From contig NZ_OEZH01000170.1 of the NCBI RefSeq assembly GCF_900243075.1, forward strand, positions 34,555-98,554: a DNA stretch of 64,000 nucleotides, given 5' to 3'. The notes beneath the pieces are model-generated. The model did no database searches and had not been told where the DNA came from. It saw nothing but the letters and a program-made list of their open reading frames with translations. The translations under genes were made by a program, and so were the position numbers. Source of the DNA: Clostridioides difficile. Lineage in GTDB: Bacteria; Bacillota; Clostridia; Peptostreptococcales; Peptostreptococcaceae. Positions 42,935 through 51,319 of this stretch are shown here, piece after piece. Within the stretch, counting starts at the first letter, position 1, and each line of letters opens with the position of its first letter.

Positions 42935-43732
42935 ATGAAAAAAAGAAATATTATAAAATGTTTAGTAGCAGTTTTATCGTTAACAGTTATAGCTACTGGT
43001 TGTTCAAAAAAAGAGGAAACAAAGGATGAAAAAGTTATAACTGTAGCTTCATCTAATTCAGCTGACCCGTATTCTTATGTTGATAATGGTGAGCATAAAG
43101 GTTTTGAAGTTGACATGTGGAAAGAAATAGGTAAAAGAAGTGGATATAAAATAAAAATGGAACCAACAGGTTTTAGTTCTATATTTGGGATGTTAGATTC
43201 TGGTAAAGTTGATGTAGCAGCCAACTTTTTTGGAATGTCTAAAGAAAGATTAGAAAAATACGATGCTTCTATACCTTATGGTTCTGATTCTGTATGTATA
43301 GCTGTAAAAGATGGAAACAACGAAATTAATAAGCTTGAAGATTTAAAAGGAAAAGTTGTAGCAGTTTCAGAAGGTTCTCAAGGGCAACAGGTTGCAGCTA
43401 GCGTTAATAAAGATAATTTATTTGAAGAAAAGGTTTATGGTGATGGAACTAATGGTCTTCAAGATTTAGATTTAGGAAGGGTTAGTGCATGGATTGATGC
43501 AGAGCTTACTGTTGTAGGAGACGCTAAAAAAGCTAATATGAAAGTAAGAGTATTAGATGAAAAATTATCAGTTACTAATATAGCATATTTCTTTAAGAAA
43601 AATGATGAAAAATCTAAAACTATAAAAGAAGATGTAAACAAAGCAATAGAAGAAATGCTTGCAGATGGAACAGTGAAAAAAATATCTGAAAAATGGTTTG
43701 GAATGGATGTAAGTGCTGATATACAAAAATAA
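42935..43732 (+). CDS. Polar amino acid-binding lipoprotein (pair 2)
   Basis: A 265-residue SBP_bac_3-type lipoprotein, lipobox VIATGCSK. The segments ASSNSADPYSYVDNGEHKGFEVDMW and ANFFGMSKERLEKYD parallel pair 1 but the binding-site residues differ, so the ligand may differ. GAGGAGAAG precedes ATG 42935. It is followed by a perfect hairpin at 43761-43801. Confidence 0.9.
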   Translation: MKKRNIIKCLVAVLSLTVIATGCSKKEETKDEKVITVASSNSADPYSYVDNGEHKGFEVDMWKEIGKRSGYKIKMEPTGFSSIFGMLDSGKVDVAANFFGMSKERLEKYDASIPYGSDSVCIAVKDGNNEINKLEDLKGKVVAVSEGSQGQQVAASVNKDNLFEEKVYGDGTNGLQDLDLGRVSAWIDAELTVVGDAKKANMKVRVLDEKLSVTNIAYFFKKNDEKSKTIKEDVNKAIEEMLADGTVKKISEKWFGMDVSADIQK

Positions 43733-43760
43733 ATACTTCAAAACTAAAATATAAAGTTGT

Positions 43761-43801
43761 GATAACTATAGATAAGTATACTAAATTTATCTATAGTTAT
43801 C
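43761..43801 (+). repeat. Intercistronic perfect hairpin
   Basis: GATAACTATAGATAA (43761-43775) pairs perfectly with TTATCTATAGTTATC (43787-43801). The tract after it is TGTGTATTATAA, not a U-run, so mRNA stabilisation or a weak terminator is likelier than a full stop. Confidence 0.6.
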
Positions 43802-43864
43802 TGTGTATTATAATGTATTTAGATTAGTCTTTATAAATTAAAATAAGTTATGGAGGTCTTGCAA

Positions 43865-45040
43865 ATGATTGAAACTAAAATAAAATCCATTGCACTAAAA
43901 AATAGAGAAAAAGTCATAAAAATAAGACGACAGATACACAGTAATCCAGAGTTGGCATTTAAAGAATTTAAAACATCCAAACTTATAAAAGAAGAGCTAG
44001 ATAAACTTAATATAGAATACATAGATGTTGCTGGTACAGGAGTATTAGCTACTATAAAGGGAAAAAATAATAGTGGAAAAACAATACTGCTTAGAGCAGA
44101 CATGGATGCACTTCCAATAAAAGAGGAAAAAGATTTAGAATTTAAATCAATAAATGATAATATGCATGCTTGTGGGCATGATGCACATGTTTCATGGTTG
44201 TTAGGAACAGCAATGATTTTAAATGACATAAAAGAAGAACTGAATGGAAATGTAAAATTACTATTTCAACCTGGCGAAGAAAAAGGTGGCTCTGATATTG
44301 TAATTAAAGAAAATGTACTTGAAGGTGTGGATGTATTAGCAACTGGTCACTGTTGGCCAACTATTGAATCAGGAAAAATTGGAATCGCTAGAAATTGTGC
44401 TATGGCAGCAACAAATACTTTTGAAATAACAATAATTGGCAAGGGAGGGCATGGAGCAGAGCCTCACAATTGCATAGACCCAATTGCAGTTGGAAACGCA
44501 GTATATTCATCTATTCAACAGATAGTTTCAAGAAAAATTGACCCAGTTATACCTGTAGTAGTGTCTGTTTGTTCTTTTAATTCTGGTGTTTCTAAAAACA
44601 TAATACCAGATGTATGTACACTTCAAGGAACCATTAGAGCGATAAGTCAGGAAAAAGTAATTGAAGTAAGTCAAATTCTAGAAAATATAGCAAGAGCTAT
44701 CTGTAAAGCACATGGAGCAAATTGTAAGTTTGAAAAGAGTGCAGGAGGAGATGCTGTTATAAATGATAAAAATATGATAGAGTTGGGAAGAAAAAGCGCT
44801 TGCAAAATACTTGGAGATGAAAATGTTGAAATGATTGATTTCCCTGCAATGACAGGTGAGGATTTTGCTATTTATATGAAAGAAAGACCGGGTTTATTTA
44901 TGTATATAGGTGTAGGAAATGAAGAAAAAAATATAAGCTACAGACTGCATAATAACAAGTTTGATATAGATGAAAAATGTTTGAGTGTAGCATCTTCCTT
45001 ATTCTCACAACTTGCAGTAGATTATTTATGTAAACTTTAG
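43865..45040 (+). CDS. M20-family amidohydrolase/peptidase
   Basis: A 391-residue zinc amidohydrolase of the M20D type (IAA-amino-acid hydrolase/N-acyl-amino-acid deacylase group). Metal-site motifs: RADMDALPI, HACGHDAH and QPGEEKGGSD; GKGGHGAEPH belongs to the dimerisation domain and ends with the second-domain His. It probably hydrolyses N-acyl or conjugated amino acids imported by the surrounding transporters. The start follows GGAGGT; an upstream in-frame ATG at 43850 overlaps that site. Confidence 0.9.
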   Translation: MIETKIKSIALKNREKVIKIRRQIHSNPELAFKEFKTSKLIKEELDKLNIEYIDVAGTGVLATIKGKNNSGKTILLRADMDALPIKEEKDLEFKSINDNMHACGHDAHVSWLLGTAMILNDIKEELNGNVKLLFQPGEEKGGSDIVIKENVLEGVDVLATGHCWPTIESGKIGIARNCAMAATNTFEITIIGKGGHGAEPHNCIDPIAVGNAVYSSIQQIVSRKIDPVIPVVVSVCSFNSGVSKNIIPDVCTLQGTIRAISQEKVIEVSQILENIARAICKAHGANCKFEKSAGGDAVINDKNMIELGRKSACKILGDENVEMIDFPAMTGEDFAIYMKERPGLFMYIGVGNEEKNISYRLHNNKFDIDEKCLSVASSLFSQLAVDYLCKL

Positions 45041-45167
45041 GTGCATTTATAAAAATATATTTAGTGTAGAAGTAAAATAGTTAGTTTATTTTAAAATTTA
45101 ATGCTAATATATTAATTTTGATATAGAATATATTATTTGTTATATTTATTTAAAAAGGTGGGTAATA

Positions 45168-45917
45168 ATGATAAAAGTAGAAAATTTACATAAAAGTTTT
45201 AAAGGAACAGAAGTTCTTAAGGGTATAAATCTAGAGATAAAACAAAGTGAAGTAGTGGCTATACTTGGTCCATCTGGAACAGGGAAATCTACATTACTTA
45301 GATGTTTAAATTATCTAGTTGAGCCTACAAAAGGAAAGATAATGATTGGAGATGTAAACGTAGATGTAGAAAAAGCAACAAAAAAAGATATAGCCAATTT
45401 AAGAAAACATACATCTATGGTATTTCAGAATTATAACTTGTTTAAAAATAAAACAGCACTAGAAAATGTAATGGAAGCATTGATAGTAGTACACAAAAAA
45501 AGCAAACAAGAAGCTAGAGAAATATCTTTAAAATTAATAGATAAAGTAGGTATGTTGGATAGGAAAGATTTTTATCCATCAAAATTATCTGGAGGTCAGC
45601 AACAAAGGATAGGTATAGCAAGAGCCATGGCAGTAAATCCAAATGTAATATTATTTGATGAGCCAACATCTGCACTTGACCCAGAGCTTGTTGGAGAAGT
45701 TTTAAGTGTTATAAAATCTCTTGCAAAAGAAGGTATAACAATGCTTATTGTAACTCATGAAATAAATTTTGCAAAAGAAGTTGCTGATAAAATTATATTT
45801 ATGGATAATGGTGTAATAGCTGAAGAAGGAACTCCTGATGAAATATTTAATAATCCTAAAAATGAAAGAACTGCAAAATTTTTAAATATCATTAGAAAAG
45901 AAGAAGTATTTAATTAA
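45168..45917 (+). CDS. Polar amino acid ABC ATPase (GlnQ/ArtP type)
   Basis: A 249-residue ATPase. Walker [11 protein letters not shown]-loop VFQNYNLF, signature LSGGQQQR, Walker [14 protein letters not shown] and H-loop VTHEINFA are intact. It is the only ATPase beside two binding-protein/permease pairs, so it probably energises both. AAGGTGGG precedes the start. Confidence 0.92.
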   Translation: MIKVENLHKSFKGTEVLKGINLEIKQSEVVAILGPSGTGKSTLLRCLNYLVEPTKGKIMIGDVNVDVEKATKKDIANLRKHTSMVFQNYNLFKNKTALENVMEALIVVHKKSKQEAREISLKLIDKVGMLDRKDFYPSKLSGGQQQRIGIARAMAVNPNVILFDEPTSALDPELVGEVLSVIKSLAKEGITMLIVTHEINFAKEVADKIIFMDNGVIAEEGTPDEIFNNPKNERTAKFLNIIRKEEVFN

Positions 45918-46119
45918 AATGATTACACTAAAGCTTTGTCTTAAGGTATAAATTGTTAAGATTGAAAAATAATTAAATAATATTATATATATTTTTTTAT
46001 CTTATGTATTCTATTGAAATTAATATAGAAAAAAAGCTTTAAAAGTAGAATTTTATTAAGATTTATATATAGATACGAGCTATTAAAAAAAAATTAAAGA
46101 TACAAAAAAACTATAGAAA

Positions 46120-46148
46120 TTGACATATATTCCAGTATTTGCTAAAGT
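46120..46148 (+). promoter_or_regulatory. Predicted promoter of the UGA-containing symporter
   Basis: Consensus TTGACA (46120-46125), 17 bases, TAAAGT (46143-46148). The rest of the 45918-46257 gap is AT-rich and shows only the palindrome at 46177. Confidence 0.55.
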
Positions 46149-46176
46149 AGCTGTTGGGGAAAATTACAAAAATTAT

Positions 46177-46188
46177 TAATGCGCATTA
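46177..46188. promoter_or_regulatory. 12-bp palindrome in the symporter leader
   Basis: TAATGCGCATTA is a perfect palindrome with a GCGC core, unusual in this AT-rich DNA. It lies about 30 bases after the predicted -10 box, a good place for a repressor. No matching regulator is identifiable. Confidence 0.4.
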
Positions 46189-46257
46189 GATAATTTACTT
46201 TAATTTTTTAGGATTTTGGGTAATTTACAATATAAAACATTAGAAGGGAAAATATAA

Positions 46258-47529
46258 ATGAGAGACTTTTTAAAAAATTATAAGTCATCAATTATACTTT
46301 TAGCATGTACCATAATAGGGGCGATAGTAGGATTAGTTCTTGGACCAAAAGCTTCAATACTAAAACCATTTGGAGATTTATTCATAAATGCTCTATTAAT
46401 GATAGTAGTACCATTAGTATTTCTTAGTGTTTCTTCAGGTGTTGCTAGTGTCAAAAACATGGAACGTTTTGGGAAAATAATGAAGAATACAGCTATAGTA
46501 TTTATGGGGACAACACTTGTAATTGCAGTTTTAGGTATTACATCTGCATTATTATTTAATCCATCTAAAGGATTAGATGTATCAAGTGTAAAAAGTTTAA
46601 TGGTGGCTCAAGATGCAGAAACTTTAGAATCAAAAGGGACGTTATTAGACCAAGTAGTATCAAGCGTTACAGTTAAAAATTTTGGAGATTTATTTTCTAG
46701 TAGTAATTTATTGCAATTAGTTATATTTGCAGTTTTAGTTGGAACAGCAATAGCTATGATGGGAGATAGGGGAAACACTATAAGAAAACTCTTATCAGAA
46801 GGAACAGAAGCAATATTAAAAGTAGTAAGTATAGTCATGCTTTATGCTCCTGTAGGGTTAGGCTGTTATACAGCTACAATAATTGGAGAACTTGGAAGTA
46901 AAATAATTCAAGGATATGTAAGAGTATTTGTAATTTATTCACTAACAGCAGCTCTATATTTTTTATTATTTTACAGTTTGTATGCTTTTCTATCTGCGGG
47001 AAAACAAGGATTTAGACAATTCTGGAGGAATGCTATAAAACCAATAGCAACAGCATTAGCTACTTCTTCAAGTTCAGCATGTATACCATCAAATTTAGAA
47101 GCTAGTAAGAATATAGGAGTTCCTGATGATATATCAGAAACAGTTATACCTCTTGGAATAAACATACATAAAGATGGGTCAGTTTTAGCAGTAATAGTAA
47201 AAGTTGCATTTTTATCAGGTATTTTAGGTAGTGGAATGGCAAATCCAGCAACAATAGGTCAATTATTTGTAACTGTATTTGTTGTTGGAGTATTTATGGC
47301 TCCTGTAGCAGGTGGCTGACTTATTGGTGAGATGCTCGTGGTTAGCATCTTCGGTTTTCCAGTGGAGGCGATTCCATTGTTGACAGTTATAACTACTATA
47401 ACTGATATTCCTAATACTATATTAAATACAACTGGAAATACAGTAACATCAATGCTAGTTGCAAGATTAGTAGAAGGAAAAGATTGGCTTATAGATAAAA
47501 CATCAATTACTACAAAAAAAATAAGCTAA
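46258..47529 (+). CDS. Dicarboxylate/amino acid:cation symporter with in-frame UGA (probable selenocysteine)
   Basis: A sodium:dicarboxylate symporter-family (DAACS) transporter. The frame from ATG 46258 runs to TGA at 47317-47319 and continues in the same frame to TAA 47529, giving 423 residues with position 354 as Sec or stop. Family hallmarks lie on both sides: IVVPLVFLSVSSGVASV, the hairpin-like serine stretch ALATSSSSACIPSN before the UGA, and IGEMLVVSIFGFPVEAIP and DIPNTILNTTGNTV after it. Truncation at the UGA would remove the last substrate-binding helices. A SECIS-like hairpin follows directly. The position may be Gly in relatives (GGA), so a nonsense mutation is the main alternative. 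AGAAGGGAA precedes the start. Confidence 0.8.
47317..47352 (+). promoter_or_regulatory. Candidate bacterial SECIS element at the UGA codon
   Basis: UGA at 47317-47319. GAGATGCT (47329-47336) pairs with AGCATCTT (47344-47351), 8 bp with one G-T wobble, closing a 7-base loop CGTGGTT (47337-47343). The loop GGU is 21-23 nt after the UGA, close to the 19-21 nt of E. coli fdhF. Codons across the stem (CTC, GTG, AGC, ATC, TTC) are GC-ending and rare for this genome, as expected if RNA structure is selected. Decoding by SelB/SelC is inference. Confidence 0.7.
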
Positions 47530-47544
47530 TCGTACACTTAATTA

Positions 47545-47597
47545 AAAAAGTTAGTAGGTATCTTAATTTTGATAAATTAGATACCTATTAACTTTTT
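47545..47597 (+). terminator. Rho-independent terminator
   Basis: AAAAAGTTAGTAGGTATCT (from 47545) pairs, with one or two mismatches, with AGATACCTATTAACTTTTT (to 47597). The T-run closes the symporter transcript. Confidence 0.8.
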
Positions 47598-47692
47598 GAG
47601 TAAAAATATAGATTTAAGATTTAAATATTATATAGAGAATTTAAATTAATTAATATAATATATATTGAAATAAATAGATTTAAATATCTAGT

Positions 47693-48376
47693 TTATTTTT
47701 GAAAACAAAAGATTTCAAACTTATTTTTATTAAAAGATAACAAGCCTTCATCCCTCATCTTTCCAAGTTCTCTTGACATAGAACTTCTGTCAACACACAA
47801 AAAATCAGCCATTTCATTTCTCGAAAAAGGAATTGTAAACTTGTGGCTACCTGTTTGTTCTATTTGTTTTGAAAAATACATAAGTAATTTCTCACGAGTC
47901 GTTTTACGAGAAAGTAATTCTATTTTATTATGAAGTAAAATGTTTTTTTCAGCTATTAATTGTAGCATGTTTTCAATTAGTCTATTATGAAAGACACATG
48001 TAGATGAACAAATGCCAGTTACACTTTTAAACTTTATAAATAAAACTTCACAAAAAGATGTTGTGGTTACTGTAACACTGCTTTTGTGTAGTCTAGTACA
48101 TGCAAATACTTCTCCAAATAAATCTCCAGGTAAAAGTTCAGCTACAATATTTCTATTACCTTCAATATCTTCCTTTATTATGTGTGCACTTCCTTTAAGC
48201 ATAATTCCAATGGAAGTAACTTCACTTCCAACAGAGAATATTATGCTATCTTTTGGGTAAGTCTTATCAACAACACCCAGACATTCTAACATTGCTTCAA
48301 GTTCATCATTTTTAATTCCTTCAAATAGAGGAATTTTTTTTAGTAGGTCTATATGTTTTTCTAAAATTTTTTTCAA
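47693..48376 (-). CDS. hcpR: Crp/Fnr-family regulator, HcpR-like
   Basis: A 227-residue regulator. An N-terminal cyclic-nucleotide-binding-like beta-barrel (about 15-125, IPLFEGIKNDELEAML, LLPGDLFGEVFA) is followed by a dimerisation helix and a C-terminal Crp-type HTH (SRNEMADFLCVDRSSMSRELGKM). It is divergent from a ferredoxin-like gene and hcp, the usual HcpR arrangement for nitrosative stress control. TTG 48376 follows AAGGAAG; an in-frame ATG at 48403 would place the start inside the operator palindrome. Cys residues (CSSTCVF) exist but heme binding cannot be judged. Symbol by context. Confidence 0.82.
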   Translation of the reverse strand: MKKILEKHIDLLKKIPLFEGIKNDELEAMLECLGVVDKTYPKDSIIFSVGSEVTSIGIMLKGSAHIIKEDIEGNRNIVAELLPGDLFGEVFACTRLHKSSVTVTTTSFCEVLFIKFKSVTGICSSTCVFHNRLIENMLQLIAEKNILLHNKIELLSRKTTREKLLMYFSKQIEQTGSHKFTIPFSRNEMADFLCVDRSSMSRELGKMRDEGLLSFNKNKFEIFCFQK

Positions 48377-48390
48377 ATAATCACTTCCTT

Positions 48391-48404
48391 GTTGCATATG
48401 CAAC
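48391..48404. promoter_or_regulatory. Perfect palindrome in the hcpR-hcp divergent region
   Basis: GTTGCATATGCAAC, a 14-bp perfect palindrome abutting the ribosome site of the Crp/Fnr gene. Size and symmetry fit a Crp/Fnr-dimer site (TTGC-N4-GCAA). Autorepression is likely; control of the divergent operon, 158 bases away, is possible. Confidence 0.65.
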
Positions 48405-48561
48405 CGATAATTTGTTTTTATTGTACTATACTAAATTTATAAAAGCAAGGAGACATAAAAATCTTACTATAAAACAATTGAAAGAAAAATATGTAGGTCT
48501 TAAAAATAAATATCTAAGAAATTAATATTTTAAACTAAAAAAATTTTATGAGGTGATATAA

Positions 48562-49290
48562 ATGATGAGAAAAATAATTAAAATTGATGAGGAAAAATGT
48601 AATGGTTGTGGATTGTGTGTTGAAGCTTGTCATGAAGAAGCTATAGGAATGATAAATGGAAAGGCAAAACTTTTGAGAGATGATTATTGTGATGGTTTAG
48701 GAGATTGTCTACCAACTTGTCCAACAAATGCGATTTCATTTGAGTATAGAGAAGCAGCAGAATATGACGAAGCAGCAGTAAAAGCAAATATGGAAGCAAA
48801 GAAAGCACAAAACAAAAGTTTAGCATGTGGATGTCCAGGTTCTCAGTCTAAGGAAATAAATAGAGAAGTTTCAAATAGTGTAGCTTTAAATAATGATTTA
48901 GAAGTAGAGACAAAAGGTTCCCAACTTAATCAATGGCCAGTACAAATAAAATTAGTACCAACTAATGCACCATATTTAAAGAATGCAAATCTTTTAATAG
49001 CAGCAGACTGTACAGCATATGCATATGGAAACTTTCATAATAAATTTATGAAAAACAAGGTTACATTAATTGGTTGTCCTAAACTTGATGAGGTTGATTA
49101 TGCTGAAAAACTTACAGAGATTTTAAAAGTGAATGATATTAAAAATATAGTAGTAACACGTATGGAAGTTCCTTGTTGTGGTGGTATAGTAAATGCTGTT
49201 AAGACGGCTCTACAAAATAGTGGAAAGATGATACCATGGCAAATAGTTACGATATCTGTAGATGGAAAAATTGTAGATGGAGAACTTTAA
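48562..49290 (+). CDS. Ferredoxin-like iron-sulfur protein of the hcp operon
   Basis: A 242-residue cytosolic protein. Residues 1-62 hold two [4Fe-4S] motifs (CNGCGLCVEACHEE; CDGLGDCLPTCPTN). Residues 80-90 contain LACGCPG, and 130-242 form a second domain with IAADCTAYAYGNFH, LIGCPKLD and EVPCCGGI, common in genes linked to hcp. It probably passes electrons to Hcp. GAGGTGA precedes the start. hcp follows at 56 bases after AGGAGG, so the two are co-transcribed. Confidence 0.85.
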   Translation: MMRKIIKIDEEKCNGCGLCVEACHEEAIGMINGKAKLLRDDYCDGLGDCLPTCPTNAISFEYREAAEYDEAAVKANMEAKKAQNKSLACGCPGSQSKEINREVSNSVALNNDLEVETKGSQLNQWPVQIKLVPTNAPYLKNANLLIAADCTAYAYGNFHNKFMKNKVTLIGCPKLDEVDYAEKLTEILKVNDIKNIVVTRMEVPCCGGIVNAVKTALQNSGKMIPWQIVTISVDGKIVDGEL

Positions 49291-49346
49291 TTAAGTGAAT
49301 TACAGAAAAATTTAATAAATTTTAATAAAAAAAGGAGGAATAAAAA

Positions 49347-50939
49347 ATGGAAAATATGTTTTGTTTTCAATGTGAACAAACAGCAGGAGGAAAAGGGTGT
49401 ACTATAAATGGAGTTTGTGGTAAAAAGGGGGGTACAGCTAACTTACAAGATGAACTTACAGGAGTGTTAATTGGTCTTTCAAGAGCAACTGTTGGAAATA
49501 AAAATAGACCAACAAGTGAAACAGATAAAGTCATGATAGAGGGATTATTCACTACTATAACAAATGTGAGCTTTGACGATGAAGCTATAAAAAGACAAAT
49601 TGAAAAAACTGAGATGGAAAAAAGTAAACTTGTACCTAGATGTTCAGATTGTTCAACAACTTGTAGTAGAAATGATAACTATGATATGAAGGACTTGTGG
49701 AATGATAATGAAGATATACGTTCATTAAAATCATTAATCTTATTTGGATTAAGAGGTATGGCTGCCTATGCGTATCATGCAATGGTACTTGGCTATACAG
49801 AAAAAGAAGTAAATGAATTTTTCTATGAAGGATTAATAGCAGTTGGAGGAGACTTGTCTATTGATGAACTTTTAGGTTTGGTTATGAAAACTGGAGAAAT
49901 AAACTTGAAATGTATGGAATTACTTGATAGAGCAAATACTGAAACTTATGGAACACCAGAACCAACTCAAGTATCTATGAAGATTGAGAAAGGTCCATTC
50001 ATTGTAGTTACAGGGCATGACCTTTATGATTTACACAAATTATTAGAACAAACAAAAGATAAAGGTATAAATATATATACTCATGGTGAACTATTGCCAG
50101 CACATGCATATCCAAAATTAAAAGAATATAAACATCTAAAAGGTAACTTTGGTACAGCATGGCAAAATCAACAGAAAGAATTTGATAATATACCTGCTCC
50201 AATCCTATTTACAACAAATTGTTTAATGCCTGTTAAAGATAGTTATAGAGATAGAGTATTTACTACAGAAGTAGTTGCTTATCCAGGTATGGTTCATATT
50301 GATGACGATAAAGATTTTTCTAGTGTAATAGAAAAAGCTCTTGAACTTGGGGGATATAAAGAAGATGTTCATATGACGGGTATTAATGGTGGAGATACAT
50401 TAACTACTGGTTTTGCAAGAGGTACAGTTTCATCTGTGCAAGATAAAGTAGTAGATGCTGTAAAGAGTGGAGCTATAAGACACTTTTTATTAGTTGGAGG
50501 TTGTGATGGTGCAAAACCTGGAAGAAACTATTACACTGAATTTGTAAAACAAGCTCCTAAAGATACTGTTATATTGACTCTTGCATGTGGAAAATATAGA
50601 TTTAATGATTTAAATCTTGGAGAAATAGGTGGTTTACCTCGTTTAATGGATATGGGACAATGCAATGATGCCTACAGTGCAATCAAAGTGGCAGTTTCAT
50701 TGGCAAATGCTTTTGAATGTGGAGTAAATGATTTACCTCTTAGTATGGTACTATCATGGTATGAGCAGAAGGCTGTTTGTATACTTCTTACATTACTTCA
50801 CTTAGGTATTAAAAATATATATATAGGGCCTTCTTTACCAGCATTTTTATCTAAAAATGTATTAGATATATTGGTTGATAAATTTGCATTGACACCTATA
50901 TCTACTCCTGAAGAAGATATGAAGAAGATTTTAGGATAA
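49347..50939 (+). CDS. hcp: Hydroxylamine reductase/hybrid cluster protein Hcp
   Basis: A 530-residue Hcp (prismane protein). The N-terminal cluster ligands Cys6, Cys9, Cys18 and Cys24 (CFQCEQTAGGKGC) mark the anaerobe class. CSDCSTTC in the first domain and the C-terminal hybrid-cluster ligands in TTNCLMP, GGCDGAK and LACGKYRFN are present. Hcp reduces hydroxylamine to ammonia in vitro and acts as an NO reductase and nitrosative-stress protein in vivo. Cytosolic. Strong AGGAGG site. Likely under the divergent HcpR-like regulator. Confidence 0.96.
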   Translation: MENMFCFQCEQTAGGKGCTINGVCGKKGGTANLQDELTGVLIGLSRATVGNKNRPTSETDKVMIEGLFTTITNVSFDDEAIKRQIEKTEMEKSKLVPRCSDCSTTCSRNDNYDMKDLWNDNEDIRSLKSLILFGLRGMAAYAYHAMVLGYTEKEVNEFFYEGLIAVGGDLSIDELLGLVMKTGEINLKCMELLDRANTETYGTPEPTQVSMKIEKGPFIVVTGHDLYDLHKLLEQTKDKGINIYTHGELLPAHAYPKLKEYKHLKGNFGTAWQNQQKEFDNIPAPILFTTNCLMPVKDSYRDRVFTTEVVAYPGMVHIDDDKDFSSVIEKALELGGYKEDVHMTGINGGDTLTTGFARGTVSSVQDKVVDAVKSGAIRHFLLVGGCDGAKPGRNYYTEFVKQAPKDTVILTLACGKYRFNDLNLGEIGGLPRLMDMGQCNDAYSAIKVAVSLANAFECGVNDLPLSMVLSWYEQKAVCILLTLLHLGIKNIYIGPSLPAFLSKNVLDILVDKFALTPISTPEEDMKKILG

Positions 50940-51010
50940 AGAAAATAAATATATCTAAAAATAAATATATTTATAGTTGAAATATTTTTAAGTATAGATG
51001 AAATTAAAAT

Positions 51011-51075
51011 AAGGGGTTAAACTTAAAATTTGATTAGAAAAAATCAATTTTAAGACAACCCTTTATTTATTTTTT
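51011..51075 (+). terminator. Rho-independent terminator after hcp
   Basis: A long stem beginning AAGGGGTT (51011-51018) and closing AACCCTT (51057-51063), continued by ACTTAAAATTTGATT with AATCAATTTTAAG, then a T-rich tail. Confidence 0.75.
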
Positions 51076-51132
51076 GTAATAATTGAAAAATAAACCTGCT
51101 TTTAGTATATTCTTTTTAAGAAGCTTTGTATT

Positions 51133-51192
51133 AAACTTATAATACTTAGATATATAATATCTTATAAGTTTTATTTTAAGTATTACAAGTTT
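51133..51192 (+). promoter_or_regulatory. Three-arm repeat with mutually exclusive hairpins before the lipase gene
   Basis: The arm AAACTTATAATACTTA (51133-51148) can pair with TTATAAGTTT (51162-51171, plus inner GATAT/ATATC). It can also pair with the full 16-base TAAGTATTACAAGTTT (51177-51192, one mismatch). The two folds exclude each other. This could be a leader switch for the patatin gene at 51320 or AT-rich coincidence; no promoter is certain. Confidence 0.35.
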
Positions 51193-51319
51193 GTATAGAA
51201 CTTAAATATTAAAAGAGGAACATTGTAATATGTAACTTGCATAAAATATATATACTATAGTTAAATTATTTTGACCAAAGTTTAAAGTATATAAGGTGTT
51301 TTATGTGGGGGTATATAGT

